This document shows positions 34,259-45,900 of a stretch of DNA of 64,000 nucleotides, piece by piece. Below the pieces are notes generated by a model. It was not told the DNA's origin. It was given only the letters and a program-made list of their open reading frames with translations, and did no database searches. The stretch is from NCBI GenBank assembly GCA_910591455.2, contig OU342819.1:16594262-16658261 (forward strand), read 5' to 3'. The first letter of the stretch is position 1. Each line of letters begins with the position of its first letter. This DNA is from Pholis gunnellus. Lineage: Eukaryota; Chordata; Actinopteri; Perciformes; Pholidae. A program made the position numbers and the translations under genes.

Positions 34259-37200
34259 CTACAGCAGGCCTTGTCTCTTCAGATCCTCGTAGGTCTTCTT
34301 GTTGACCACGTTGCCACTCGAGTCCTCGTACTCTTCCTGAAAACACGCACACGCGAGTCACAGAATGAGCATTACGATATAAAAGTAGTTTCCCCAAACC
34401 AGTCGCCCCGATTCCATCCGTGTGGACTCACCTCTGTGTCTGGCTGCCACCGCTCTGATGCCTTCTGGGACTTCAGCTTTGCCCACACTGGAGTAACAAA
34501 CACACACATTATTGAAACAAACTTCCAAAACTCTTCAAACAAACAGATGTTCATATCGAACGAGACGAGGACTCTTACAAGAGACGGCGTCCTCAATCTG
34601 TGTGACGTTGGCGAAGTGGGCAGTGTTGGGGATTCCCAGGCAGCGCATACCGTGAGCATGCCTCCACTCCTGCAAAACACAAAATACACTTTTGTTGTTC
34701 GAGGACGCCGAGCGCGTTTGAAGACGCGCAGATTTCACACTCGCTCCGTAAACAACGAAGACGTGACATAAAAATAAAAACAAAAACGTACCGCAAAGTG
34801 CCTCTGGAAGGCTTTGGGTCCCCTGTAGGTGTAGTTTCCACAGATCTCACAGTTGTAGTTGATGTTCAGCCCGTGGAGTTTGTAGAGCCAGTATGGAATT
34901 GGCTACAGGGAATAAAACGGCAGTCAGAGAACAGGACACGCATCTTTATTCAAGAGCCGTAGACATATGTAAGTAAACAGAGACCCCGCTAATAGTGTAA
35001 CTGTGTTGGTTTCAAACCAACGCGTGGCCTCACCTTGCCGTCCCAGCCCAGCGGCAGGTTCTTGGGGTTGTAGATGATCTCGTTGTCCTCGTCTTCGCTC
35101 TCGCTCTCGCTGAGCTGCTCCTCGTCCTCTTCCTCGCGCTCCTCCCCGGTCCTGGCCTGTTTCCTCTGGACGTTCTCGTGAGTCAGCTGCCTCTGCTCCT
35201 GTAGCCGCCAAGGACGATCGAAAAAAAGGGTCACGTCTGAGCCTACAATGAGCCAGTTAACGCTTTTCTCCAGACGTCATGACTGCAACAGTCGATATAG
35301 TCACTCACCCCGAGGATCTCCACATATTCATAGACTTGCGCTTCCAGGAAGGCAATTTCCTTGTTACGCTCCGTGTCCCTGCAGAAGTGATGGATGGAAC
35401 ATGTTATGAATTATATAATGAGCGCTATCATAAGACACTGTCGGCATTAGATTGGATTTTTTACATTTTTTTTACACCCGCTTACTTTTTAGGGCCTTTG
35501 GCTTTGGGATTCTTGGCGAACAGTGACGGGTCCAGTGACTCCAGAGATTTGCCTTTAGTGCTGAAGAGCCTCTGAGCTCTCTCCTCCAGAGTCCTGTCCA
35601 ACACACACACACTCACAATCAATCGGCTGTCCTAACTTCATGCACAATGTGCACTAATGGGTGCAGTGCGCTTATAAATATCAAATGTCAGACAAAGTGA
35701 AGTAACTAAACGCATCCACTTCTCGTGACCTGAACAATGAAGAACTTGCGAGAGTTTTGCGTTCGGTTATTAAAGACTTTTCTGATATATATCAGTTTAA
35801 TGTCATTAGTTTCAGAATGCAAACGACATTCTCACCCTCCACATTTCAGCCCCAGCGCCATGAGGGCAGACTTCAACCTGTCCAGACCCAAAGAAGCCAA
35901 CTCCTGCGGAGAGGAATAAGAGAAACGCATCAGTCGGATGAATGAGCAACGCTAGTAGAAAAAAAAGATAAGATCTCTGAATATGAGCACTTCATGTTTT
36001 ACCTCCCAAGAAGAAAAAGCAGAGAGGTCCAGATGAGCTCCGGAATGAGTCAACGCACTGCTTGTCTCTTTCTACAAATAAAAAAAAAAGCAAACGGGTC
36101 AGACGAGACGTATGCCCAAACCTCTAACCAGCTCCATGTGTGAACAGAACTTACAGGCCAGCCTGGGAAGGTCCCGTTGTCCCATTTCTTTTCAAAGTCT
36201 ATCAGCACTTTGCCGTAGAGCTCGTTCTGGTCCAGCAGAGGTTTGACCCGGTCTGTGTAGTCCTGCAGGTACTCCAGCAGCATCTCCAAATACCTGCACA
36301 AACAAACCACCGCACGGGGGGTTAACACAGGAGCACAGTGCATGCACATATCCCACTCCACACACGCGTATGCAGCATTTATAATATATTGAAACGGTCC
36401 ATGATACGTCATTAAGTCAAGCTGGGATCATGACAGCTAGATGTGTTTTCTACTACAAGTTCCGTACAGCTGTTCAGTATGATGGACCTACTTTTTGTAT
36501 TCAGCGTTCTTCCTGTCCTTGGGGATGTCAAACAGCTGGTCGAATGAAGACAGGTAAGAGATGTACTCCAGTTTCTGTCGGGAAAGAGCAAAGAAAGCGG
36601 TTCAAACAAACTGCTTTAGTTTGGAGGGAGCGCATGAAGTATGCAGACTTTAAATGGGGTCTTAACCTCGGCTCCCTTCAGGTTGATGAACTTCAGGTAG
36701 CAGTCGTGGAGGTCGAGGTAGCGGCCGTATCCTTCCTCATCAGAGAACTCCACCAGGTCTGCGGAGGACAAAGACAATCAGAGCAGTGTGTTAGCCACCA
36801 GTCTTAGCTGGTTTACAGGGTAGATCCCTACGCTGGTCGGCTGACCATCCACAGAGCAAATCATCAGAAGAAAGCCTGGCGTAAACGTGTGGATTTAGAC
36901 TCACTCTGAGCCTCCTCGCTGGGGTTTTCTCTGGCCTTCATCAGCTCCTCAAACTCTACAGACATGGGAATGGAAATCTAAAAAGAGGTAAATGAAAGCA
37001 TTAATGTCAAAAGGTTTGCATAGTCTCAAATTAAGACCGCTTAGAAGCAAGAGGTTAACTACCTCATTTGGGTGCTTTCTGTGAAACTCCTTAATGTGTT
37101 TCAGTCTGTTGTAGAACTCTGCAAACTCATTCGGTCCGGAGATCGCAGAAAGTTCATCTTTTCTCATTCTGTCGATAAGAAGAAAAGAAAAAAATCCAGG

Positions 37201-38037
37201 TTCAAGTTTCCAGGTTAAGAGACTGTGTTTAAATGTTATGGTGAAAGTTTCCAGGTTGATAAAAAGATTTCGAGACAACAGGCATCGTTTTTAACATAAT
37301 CTGTAATTTGGAGAAGTTCGATTCTAACACATCTGGATCAGAGTCACGGTTTGTGTCGTCACTTTAACTGGAGCATGGTTAGTCACTCACCCATCTTTGT
37401 CTTCATAGGAGTCTCTGAGATTTCCGCTCACTTCCATATACCTCTGTCAAAAGATACACAGATTATTCAACATGACTGTAAAACTGACTCAGACCTGCAT
37501 TACTCTCTAGTTACATGGAGAAAACCAAACTCACCAAACTACTCTCTAATTACTGTCCAACAACAATGTAACAATACATTGCTGTTTACCAGCAAAGTGT
37601 GGCTTATGAGCACTTCTGCAGTGCACAGATTAGACATATGCACATGTTTACATTTTCAGTTATTCTTGTTGCCAAATAGATGATATAAATGAGCTAGAGC
37701 TAAGGAAATGTTAACCTTCCGATCTAACTTATAGGCAACGTTAGCCTGCCGGTGCTAACGTTAAGTGTTAAACGTAAAAATAAAACTCACATCCAACATT
37801 GCTCTTGTTCGATGGTCCGAGTTTATCTGATCCCGCAGCTGTCGAACAAAGACACAAAGAAAACACAAGTCAACTTACAGTTTATTTCCCATGTTTACAG
37901 TATTGATTAGCAGTCGGTGCTAATGCTAGCGTAGCACTTACCGTGGACTTCTTATACAACATTTCTTTAGTTTTAGCATCCATTAGCCTCTCTTTCTCCT
38001 CGTGATAGCGACGCTGTTGCTCTAAAATAGTCTCCAT
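34259..38037 (-). CDS. sf3a3: SF3A3 (SF3a60), splicing factor 3a subunit 3
   Basis: This is the 60-kDa subunit of SF3a, which builds the 17S U2 snRNP and is needed for prespliceosome assembly. There are 17 coding exons (minus): 37942-38037, 37791-37838, 37391-37443, 37063-37168, 36905-36977, 36667-36758, 36492-36574, 36155-36293, 36003-36071, 35836-35903, 35486-35593, 35309-35378, 35034-35198, 34792-34902, 34579-34669, 34432-34487 and 34259-34336. All phases fit and give 501 residues, the human length. The N-terminus METILEQQRRYHEEKERL is the family start. A SAP-like helix pair lies near 245-290, an acidic stretch at about 354-375, and a matrin-type zinc finger uses C408, C411, H425 and H431 in CEICGNYTYRGPKAFQRHF. 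The C-terminus is KRQGLL. Every exon was identified by near-identity to vertebrate SF3A3. Confidence 0.98.
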
Positions 38038-38514
38038 TGTTTATAAATGTGTCGTGACTTTTATTAAAGACGAAACAAATCCCTCTAACTCGTTGGAATG
38101 AAAAATGTTTGAGCCCCCCGCCGATTCTGCTACGTTTGTTTTTCAATGGCGCATGTCGGGAAGTTTAACGTCCGTCATGAACTCGGCGTAGAGAAACATC
38201 GACCGCATAAAAGGTTCCGCGGTGGTGACTTGGTCCTTGAACAATAGCGTTAAGTATTTCTAAAATGTAAATTAATTAATTTACAAAATATAATATAGTA
38301 CGGATAGTCAATGAATTGCTACATTTGGAGGAGCTAGTGGTCACTTAGTTATCTCTCTACATATAGTCACTTAAAATATGTACCAATGGTGTTTTAAAGC
38401 TGTTCTTTCCAACTTGTTTTAGATTAATTGATTAATGGGCCCTTTTCCTCCTCACAGGAGCAGGTTACCGAGCACAGACACCACTAACAACTCCGAGTGT
38501 GGACCTTCTTATAC

Positions 38515-38549
38515 ACAGTCCATACCATAGAGTCTATGGTATGGACTGT
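38515..38549. repeat. Perfect inverted repeat, 17-bp arms, one-base spacer
   Basis: ACAGTCCATACCATAGA, a single G, then its exact reverse complement. It could extrude as a cruciform or be the core of a short MITE. Confidence 0.97.
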
Positions 38550-39232
38550 ACATTATTATCTATTTATGTTTGTTATTATTATCTCGGATATTGGTTTTTT
38601 GAAACCCTGGTGCCACACTTTTCAAGCAAGATGGATCTGTTCCTCTCTTTTGCACACTTCCTTTGTAGTCTACTATCATCAAAGCCTGCCATAACGCTTC
38701 AGAGAGCACACACAGTTTGCGCGGACTCGCGTGGGAGCGCGCACAGAGGCGGTCTGATTTGTCAAGCTGCGTCAAACAAAAGAAAAAGAAATCGGAACTG
38801 AAGGATTCTCTGCCTAAAAATAATGAAAAGGTCAGTAGTCTGCTGGGTGTCGGATAATATGTTATTCCTTTTGTGACAAAACGATTTAAAAATAATTAAT
38901 AGTTTATTGGAACGTTTTTTCTTTGATGTGTTTTTTCTTTTCTTTTCAAGGTAAGGTTTGCCACTTTGTGTCCAAATTTCAGTTCTTGTCTCTTCAAGAG
39001 CAATCACTGAAGAAGAGCAGTGTGCGTTTGTTGTTTGTTTGTTTTGTTTTGTTAAATCTTTGCACTATTGTTTAGTTAGATACTTTTAATATTATTCTAG
39101 TTCACTGTATACATTGTGCATTTTTATATTCAATATGTTTTACTCTGTTATTTGCATTGCTTTACCTGTACCATAAATGCTGCTGTAGCGAAAAAATGTC
39201 CCCTTGCAGAATTAATAATATAATATATATAA

Positions 39233-39296
<64 letters not shown>
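39233..39296. repeat. (TATC)16 tetranucleotide microsatellite
   Basis: Sixteen perfect TATC units, followed by AATCAATC. Confidence 0.98.
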
Positions 39297-39589
39297 AATC
39301 AATCATTTGGTTTACAAGCAGCCAATATACCAAAGCAAATATGTGCAAAAAGTAGTGTGTCTAATGAGATAAAAGTGAGGATGAACCTGTTAGAATAAAG
39401 TATATTTATTAGATGCAGTCTGACTTTTTAGAAAGGTGTCACCTCACTTATGTTTCGCTTGAAAAAGAAAAAAAGAAAAAAGACGTGAGAACGTGCTCAT
39501 TTAGGCTTTTACTTTGCCATCTCAAAACCGGAAACGACGCGTGTAATTGCTGATAACTTGACCGTCGCGGGAATTTTTTTTTCTTTTTT

Positions 39590-39737
39590 TTTTTTTCTTA
39601 GCACATTCTCTCGCAGTCAGTCAAAGCAACGGGCGGAAAGCAGCGGACAACCAGCGTTACAGATTTACGGAATACACAGTGGACACATTATCACACCTTT
39701 CTCCTTCTGCCGCCGCGCGTCCAGCCTGCTCATAAAG
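39590..39737 (+). other. ube2e2: Candidate ube2e2 5' UTR exon
   Basis: A GC-rich segment ends at a good donor, CATAAAG|GTCAGTG (39737/39738). CpG-rich sequence continues on both sides. UBE2E genes typically have a noncoding first exon well upstream of the start codon, and this is the best placed candidate on the plus strand. Its 5' limit is a guess. Confidence 0.4.
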
Positions 39738-42680
39738 GTCAGTGTCCTCCTCTCAACGCTCAACTCCGCAGACGGAATAAAGGGTTATTATGGTTGTCTT
39801 GTAGAGGGAGGGGGCGGCTGTGGTCGGGGGGTAAAAGAGAAGGAGGAGGGGAGTGTGGGGGGGGATTCATTCCGTCTATTGTGCAGGAGCAGATTTGGGC
39901 AGCGGTCAGCTCGAGCCCCGATCTTGGATCGGGTTTTTTTACTAATCGGATGGAGCGTGCTTGTTGGTCTTCTTCTCCTTCTGCCTCCATCGAGACGTCT
40001 CCCTAACGAGGCTGTCTTTGCTGCTCACTCCTCGGGGGCTCCTCCAACATGAGCCCCGGTAGATACGTGCCTTCCTCTGCGTGAATGGAGAGAACGTCTC
40101 TCTGCACGGAACTCCGTGCAAAATATCAACCATGTAAAACCTGCTCCTCTGTAACCGGGCATATATATAGACTCAATGGGGATGTCGTAAAAGACTATTC
40201 TTTTAAAATCGTTAACAGCCACCGTTTCATTCGGTGTACACCCATTGCACCAAACAGCACGAGCAATACAAATTAAACTTCTGTAATAGTCCCGAAACCC
40301 TTTCCAACTGCAATATGTTGGCTTTACAGTGAGAACCAAATGTCAAAGTTGAAATGTTTTAAAATAAAGAACTGGTTTGTTTATGGTACTACAACATATT
40401 TTAATTTAAATAAGATTTAAAGCAAAATAATGTATTTTTTTGTCTTTTAAAATGAGGGGACTGAATGTATTGGGACCCCCTCTCTCTGGGGTGTGATTAT
40501 GTTTTTTGTAGGCCTGCTCAATAACACACACCTTGGTTGTTGGCTGTGGTTGAGGTGTTTTGACAGTTTCACACCTGAAGGGAGGAGGAAAAAAACAACA
40601 ACAACAAACATCTGCCCAATAGATGTGCTGCTTTGTCTGCAACTTTTACTCTCCGTGTGTTTTGTCCTCACCTGACAACATCTTCCACATTATAACAACA
40701 GCTCATCCTGAGAGGATCCAATTCACCAGAGCATGTAAACGTTATCACCTTTTAAATGACGCCCCTCTGTATCACCCTAACCCGTATAATCCCCCAATTA
40801 TCTCCCATATCGGCTCACCACCAAAATGCGGTTAATTGCATCAGATAGCCTGTGTGTGTGTGCAGTGGCTGTTTGTCAAATGTCAGACGCGGAGTCGGGC
40901 TGCCAAAGCTCGCTGTCGTGTTTATTGAGCGATCTGTCCTTACTTCTGTCCAATTTGATCTTCATTTTGGCTCCACGACACGCAGCGGAGACGCTGCCGT
41001 TCATCTGGTATCATACATTTTTCATGGCAGACGTGGGAATGTAAATAGAGGCATTCACCTTGACGTTCACACACACACACACGCGCGCACACACAGAGTG
41101 GTGGAGGATTTAGTGAACATGACCTTGTAGGTGTCTTTTTTCATTATTGAGACTCGAGGCTTGTGACCGTGTTCAACTTGACTGATTCTGGATGAGTGGT
41201 GAAAGATCTGTGGTGTGTAAATGTACTTCTTTACCCTCTGAAGCTACAAACATACCTCTGTAGAAGGGTACATTACCCTCTCATGCTTTCTTTTAAATAA
41301 TAGTAAACTAATAATCCAGGCAGGGTCGGCCTTTTTGTTGACATTAGTGCCACTGTTGAGCAGAAAATGACAAAAGTCCCACAGACTATACACGACTTTA
41401 TTAAAGTTAAAGAACAAGCATCACATTCCCGTATATACGCAGTGTATTAAAGATGTGGTAAGAAAGAGGTAGATTGGTGAATGAATGAGAAAACAGACAT
41501 TAAAAGGATGCACTTTTCTTAAATAAGCGTTTTGCTGAGAGCCGCTGAGAGGCACTTGAGATCCTCCCAATCTTGCATTTAGCATTTTAAATATTACATT
41601 TAAATTGCGCTTGAAGACATTTAACTTTAATATTGACACATTCACTCTCCCAAAAGAAAAAAACAACATATAAGTCAGTCTCTCCAAAGCAAGATGTTCT
41701 TTTAGAACAGTGCAATTATTCTCTGTAGAGTCAACTTCTTTAACAATTACACGGCTGACATTGGACAAACCTCTTCTCATTAACACGGGATTAATGCACC
41801 TCAGTGCATTTAACACGACGTGCGACGGCTCCGTCCTTCGTCGACGGGGAGAATCGTCTGCTTTCTCTTGGCTTTCCAAAGTGAACTGAATATCTTTGGT
41901 GGTCGAACAAACCAAACAAAAGGAAGTCGGGATCGACATGTTTCACACTTGTGAGTTAGGCCGGAGATCAATTAATCAAGAAAATAAGCAGCTTGATAAC
42001 GATAATCATTAGCTGTGGTTCAAATTTATTTAATGACTTTTCCTCTTTCATAAAGAAACTCAACACTATCTGAATATGATGAAATAAGTCGAAGATATGG
42101 GCGAGATATTACCGACAAACTACACTACTGACTAAACGATAAACCCTGAATAATAGACTAAGGTTGAAGATATGGTAATAAAAAGTTGATGGACGGAAAG
42201 TTTGATAACACTTTCTATGACGCCCATGTTTATAATGCATCATAAACATACTTATAATGCATAATCTTTACTTAAAGCACCCACTAGAGTCATTTATAAT
42301 CACACAATGCCTTATAACAGTCATTATGATACGTTATAATAAAGATTATGATGCATTAAATGTATTACGACCATGGTATTTATAATACACTCTCATCCTT
42401 GCAAAAAGAAAATAACGTCAGTGAGTGGATTATTATGATACTTGACCTTATGTCAATATAAAATGCCTTATAATATGTTGTTATTGTTATGAAGCATTAT
42501 GCATATTTATGAGTGCCTATGAATAAACGGTGCTTTAAGCTAATTCTAAGGCCTTTGAATGTTTGTATTGCATGATAGAAATGGGCGTCAGTTGTTCAGA
42601 CGGGCCATTTGAAGTTGTTGCTGCTAAATCGTGATGAGCATTTTTAAATGTATGCTGTCTTTGTGGCTTTGGGTATCCAG
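39738..42680. other. Probable ube2e2 intron 1
   Basis: G-rich sequence (39805-39870, with G5, G6 and G8 runs) follows the donor. Further on are a CA tract near 41070-41096 and a cluster of TTATAATGCAT-like words at 42225-42535. A 172-codon minus-strand frame (41421-41939) has no recognisable domain. Confidence 0.5.
42225..42535. repeat. Probable MITE-like repeat rich in TTATAATGCAT
   Basis: TATAATGCAT and its variants, on both strands, recur at least eight times in 310 bases (for example 42231, 42252, 42346 and 42470), together with CTTATAACA and CCTTATAAT. I associate this wording with short interspersed elements of fish genomes. Confidence 0.5.
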
Positions 42681-42690
42681 AACTCTGCAT

Positions 42691-42735
42691 ATGTGTGTGT
42701 GTGTGTGTGTGTGTCAGTGTCAGCATGTCCAGTGA
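42691..42735 (+). promoter_or_regulatory. ube2e2: Possible overlapping uORF through the TG repeat
   Basis: If the 5' UTR begins at the acceptor CCAG near 42680, an ATG at 42691 opens a 14-codon frame through the TG tract and stops at TGA 42733-42735, overlapping the main start at 42725 out of frame. If instead the acceptor at 42721-42723 is used, the uORF is absent from the mRNA. Confidence 0.3.
42692..42714. repeat. (TG)11 microsatellite at the ube2e2 coding exon
   Basis: The tract ends 11 bases before the start codon and directly abuts the candidate acceptor TCAGTGTCAG. It therefore sits where a polypyrimidine tract is expected. Confidence 0.95.
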
Positions 42736-42915
42736 GGTGCAGCCGAGGCCGGACGACAGCCCCAACACCAGTGGGGGAAGCTCGGACGCCGAGCAGAGGG
42801 AGGCGGCTCCACCGGAGCTGCCGGGCCCCGAGCAGCGGGACCAGACCCAGCCCAAGAAGAAGGAGGCCAAAATCTCCAGCAAGACCGCCGCCAAGCTCTC
42901 CACCAGCGCCAAGAG
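42725..42915 (+). CDS. ube2e2: ube2e2 first coding exon
   Basis: It encodes residues 1-63 plus two bases of R64 and ends AAGAG|GTAGAT. The ATG is the family start (MSSE). The in-frame sequence upstream is only the TG repeat. Confidence 0.92.
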
Positions 42916-45900
42916 GTAGATGTGCCGCTCCTCTTCTACGTTACCTTAACTGGGGTTTCCTTCGAGAAGCTGTGCGGGCTTTCTCCCTTTTCTGTGGACG
43001 ATTAGTCGATCCACAGAAAATTAACAATTCAATCGGGATGAATCGTTTGAGTCGTTCTCCGGTTCATGTGAGGATGTGCTGCTTCTCTTTGTGTCGAATA
43101 CTTTGTGTGTTTTTGACTGTTGGTTGGACCAAAACAAAGCATTTGAAAATGTCACTGTGGGCTCTGTGAAATCGATCCCCTTTTTCCCCTTGATTTAAAA
43201 GCTAATGAAGAAATCTATCGATAATGAAAATAGTCATCAGTTACTATGCTAATGACACGGTTTTCTTTGTCCGCTCAGCCGCTGACTCGTATTTAATTCT
43301 CCCAAACAAACGAGTGGACGTAAACGCATCACTTCCAGACACCTGTGCCACTTAGTGGCAGCGAGGAAACTTTGTTTTTGTGTTTAATGAACGTCTTGTT
43401 GTCCAGTCGTAGTATTAGTCGGAGTATTAGTTACGACTACAGCGGCGAAGGAACACAGTTCTCTGCGTCCTCTTTGAGCTGTTATAAGAGAGCACTGAGC
43501 ACAAGGTTTAGATGGATTATGATTATGATCAAATCTGCTCCATTATGTGTTTATGGCTGTCTGGTGATCACCTGTACTGTAAAGCGCCCGGTCGCACCAT
43601 AACGTGACATTAACATGTCTTTGTGACGGAGGTGTTGCTGGAAGCTTGGCGGTGTGCTGTTTACTTCTGCTCGTGGTCGCTTACTCAACAGTAGTTTAAA
43701 GGGATTTAATTTCGTCATTAAAATAACGTTTTTCAGACATTCGTATTCATGCTGCGCTCGGTTGTTCACTCATAAAGGGACAGAAATAGTCGTGTAAAGA
43801 ATGGGGGGGGGGGGGGGGGGAGAAATTGAAACCTGTGGCTCCTTTTTCACCTCCACACAGCTGACAAATCCTGATTGAGAAAAGTGTTAATTAACTCATA
43901 AAAGGCAGGTTGAGACACGATAATCATTCACACAGAAATAACTGCGCACACACAATCTTTCCCTCACAGGCATACAAGTAGACACCATGTCTGTATTGAG
44001 ATCACGATCACACAGGGGCATAAAATGAGAGAATGAATGAATCCATTGCCCCCAGTGCATGCTGGGACGGTTCTTAACACATCTACCTCATGCAACCAAA
44101 TGGTTTCAACTCATTCTGCCCTTTTTTTTTCCAAAATAAGAGCGCTAAATTAGGATTGTCGGATTATCAGCTACGGAAACCTGACAGCGCCCCCCAAATT
44201 GTGACATTGGAAAGGTGTGAGCGGGCAGGTTTTCACTCGCTGTTTGACCATCAAACGAGCACTTTGGGTGAAGCATGGTGACGTCTTAAAGGGTCACATG
44301 TGAAAGAAAAATGAGCACCTTCACGCCACAGTATAGTTTCAGCGGCATGAAGCTAAATCGAAACCATCTACTCGCTTTTGGCCAGCGTGTAGCCAAGTCT
44401 GTCCACTGATCTATTTTTATGAAATCCTCTGCATCTCGCTCTCGTAACGAAGAAAATAAATCCCGTGTCCACGGGAGACTGTTTGAAATAAATACAGAGG
44501 TGACTTCTTATCGCCAGAGTTGGCTACAACATAAAAAATAAGGACCTTGAGGGTAACCATTTTATAGGAAGGTTGACAGGCGCGGTGTTATTTAGTTGCT
44601 TTTCAGCGCTCGCTCCTGTAATAAATCATCGGCTGCTCCACACAGAAGCCAAAGCCGGTGTTTTCCATCATAAAAACTAGGCCCCGACGATATCGACTTA
44701 TTTGCATGTGTCGAGGCATGCAGAATGTAATAGTTTAGCGCGTGCGGTGTCTCCAGGGATTATCAAATGCAATGAGCTGTGGAGCATTGCAGAAAACGAG
44801 TGTTTTGGTTAAAGAGGCAATGCAGAAGCATGAGGAACTCTCTGTATAATCAGTGCTTCTCCCCCGTCGGATTCCACCGGCCTCTTTCATTGCACCACTC
44901 TCCCTAACAGGTCCCCAGCTTCTGCCGTCAAATGTGCCACCTCAGGAAATACTGCAGATAAAATTACACAGCGCGCACTCGCGCTGAGAATGACTCCATA
45001 ACCGTGGAGATTGTATTACAGGCTCCTTTGCAAATATATGTCTTTTTTTTTCACCCCCCTCCTTCCCCAAGTCATTTCCTCACAGAGGAGAGTTTAAAGA
45101 AAAATCCTCCCCCCTCCGGATACTCTTTTGTGTTATGTATCACCAACCAACCTATGAAGTACACTCCATTCCAGGAGTTCTTTTATGTGGAGGTGTTATT
45201 GCCATTCTTGTACTTACAGTCCTTTAGCTGGCCTTGTATTCTGCAGTTACTGTTTTTTTTCCCCCAGAGTACTAACAAAAGCAGGAACAACAGCAGGTTG
45301 TACCAACAAGACAACATATATTTAACACACAATGTACTCAGTGAACCATCATGCCAGTGCCATCTCAAAATAGGGAACCAGTATAGGTGAAATTAGAGTG
45401 TGCACCCCTGTGTCTGTCCACGGCTTGTCTCACATTCTGCTGCAGGTAACTGCATAATATTAATTATCCAGTTTAATCATCACAGTGTGAAATAAATCAC
45501 AATCGTTATTGGGCAATTTTCAGTGAAAGATGTGCAGTCGGGACATCTTAATTTATGTTTTCTACTCGCTGATCCCCGATAATGTTACATCGTGAACCAC
45601 AAACCAGTTGAAATTGACAGGAGAGCTAGTTAACGATAGCAGCACCGCTAACCAACTTAGGTTCCGTTCAGTTGCATTTTGATGCGTTCAGGCTCTGTTC
45701 AGTGAAAAATGAGTATTGGGGGCGAAGGTAGATTAAAACATCATCATGACGTGTTCAAATGTAGTGTCGTAAAATGTAGCGTTGGTGATAAACTTGAATA
45801 AATCCCGTTGTTTGAAGGGGACGTTTTCACGACAACATAAATAGATATTAGAGAGGGAACTACAACCTGTTTACACGGGCTCTAAGCAGCTTATAATACA

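Larger units (their letters stand above)
38041..39590. other. Divergent spacer between sf3a3 and ube2e2
   Basis: The promoters of sf3a3 (near 38040-38170) and ube2e2 (near 39500-39600) should lie at its two ends. It contains a perfect 17-bp hairpin (38515-38549) and a TATC microsatellite (39233-39296). No exon is recognised. Confidence 0.6.

Noticed and set aside
34178..34771. 197-codon plus-strand frame
   Set aside because: It runs antisense across three sf3a3 exons and their introns and has no similarity of its own.
42648..43169. 173-codon plus-strand frame over the ube2e2 exon
   Set aside because: It is out of frame with the UBE2E2 protein and runs through the TG repeat and past the donor into the intron.
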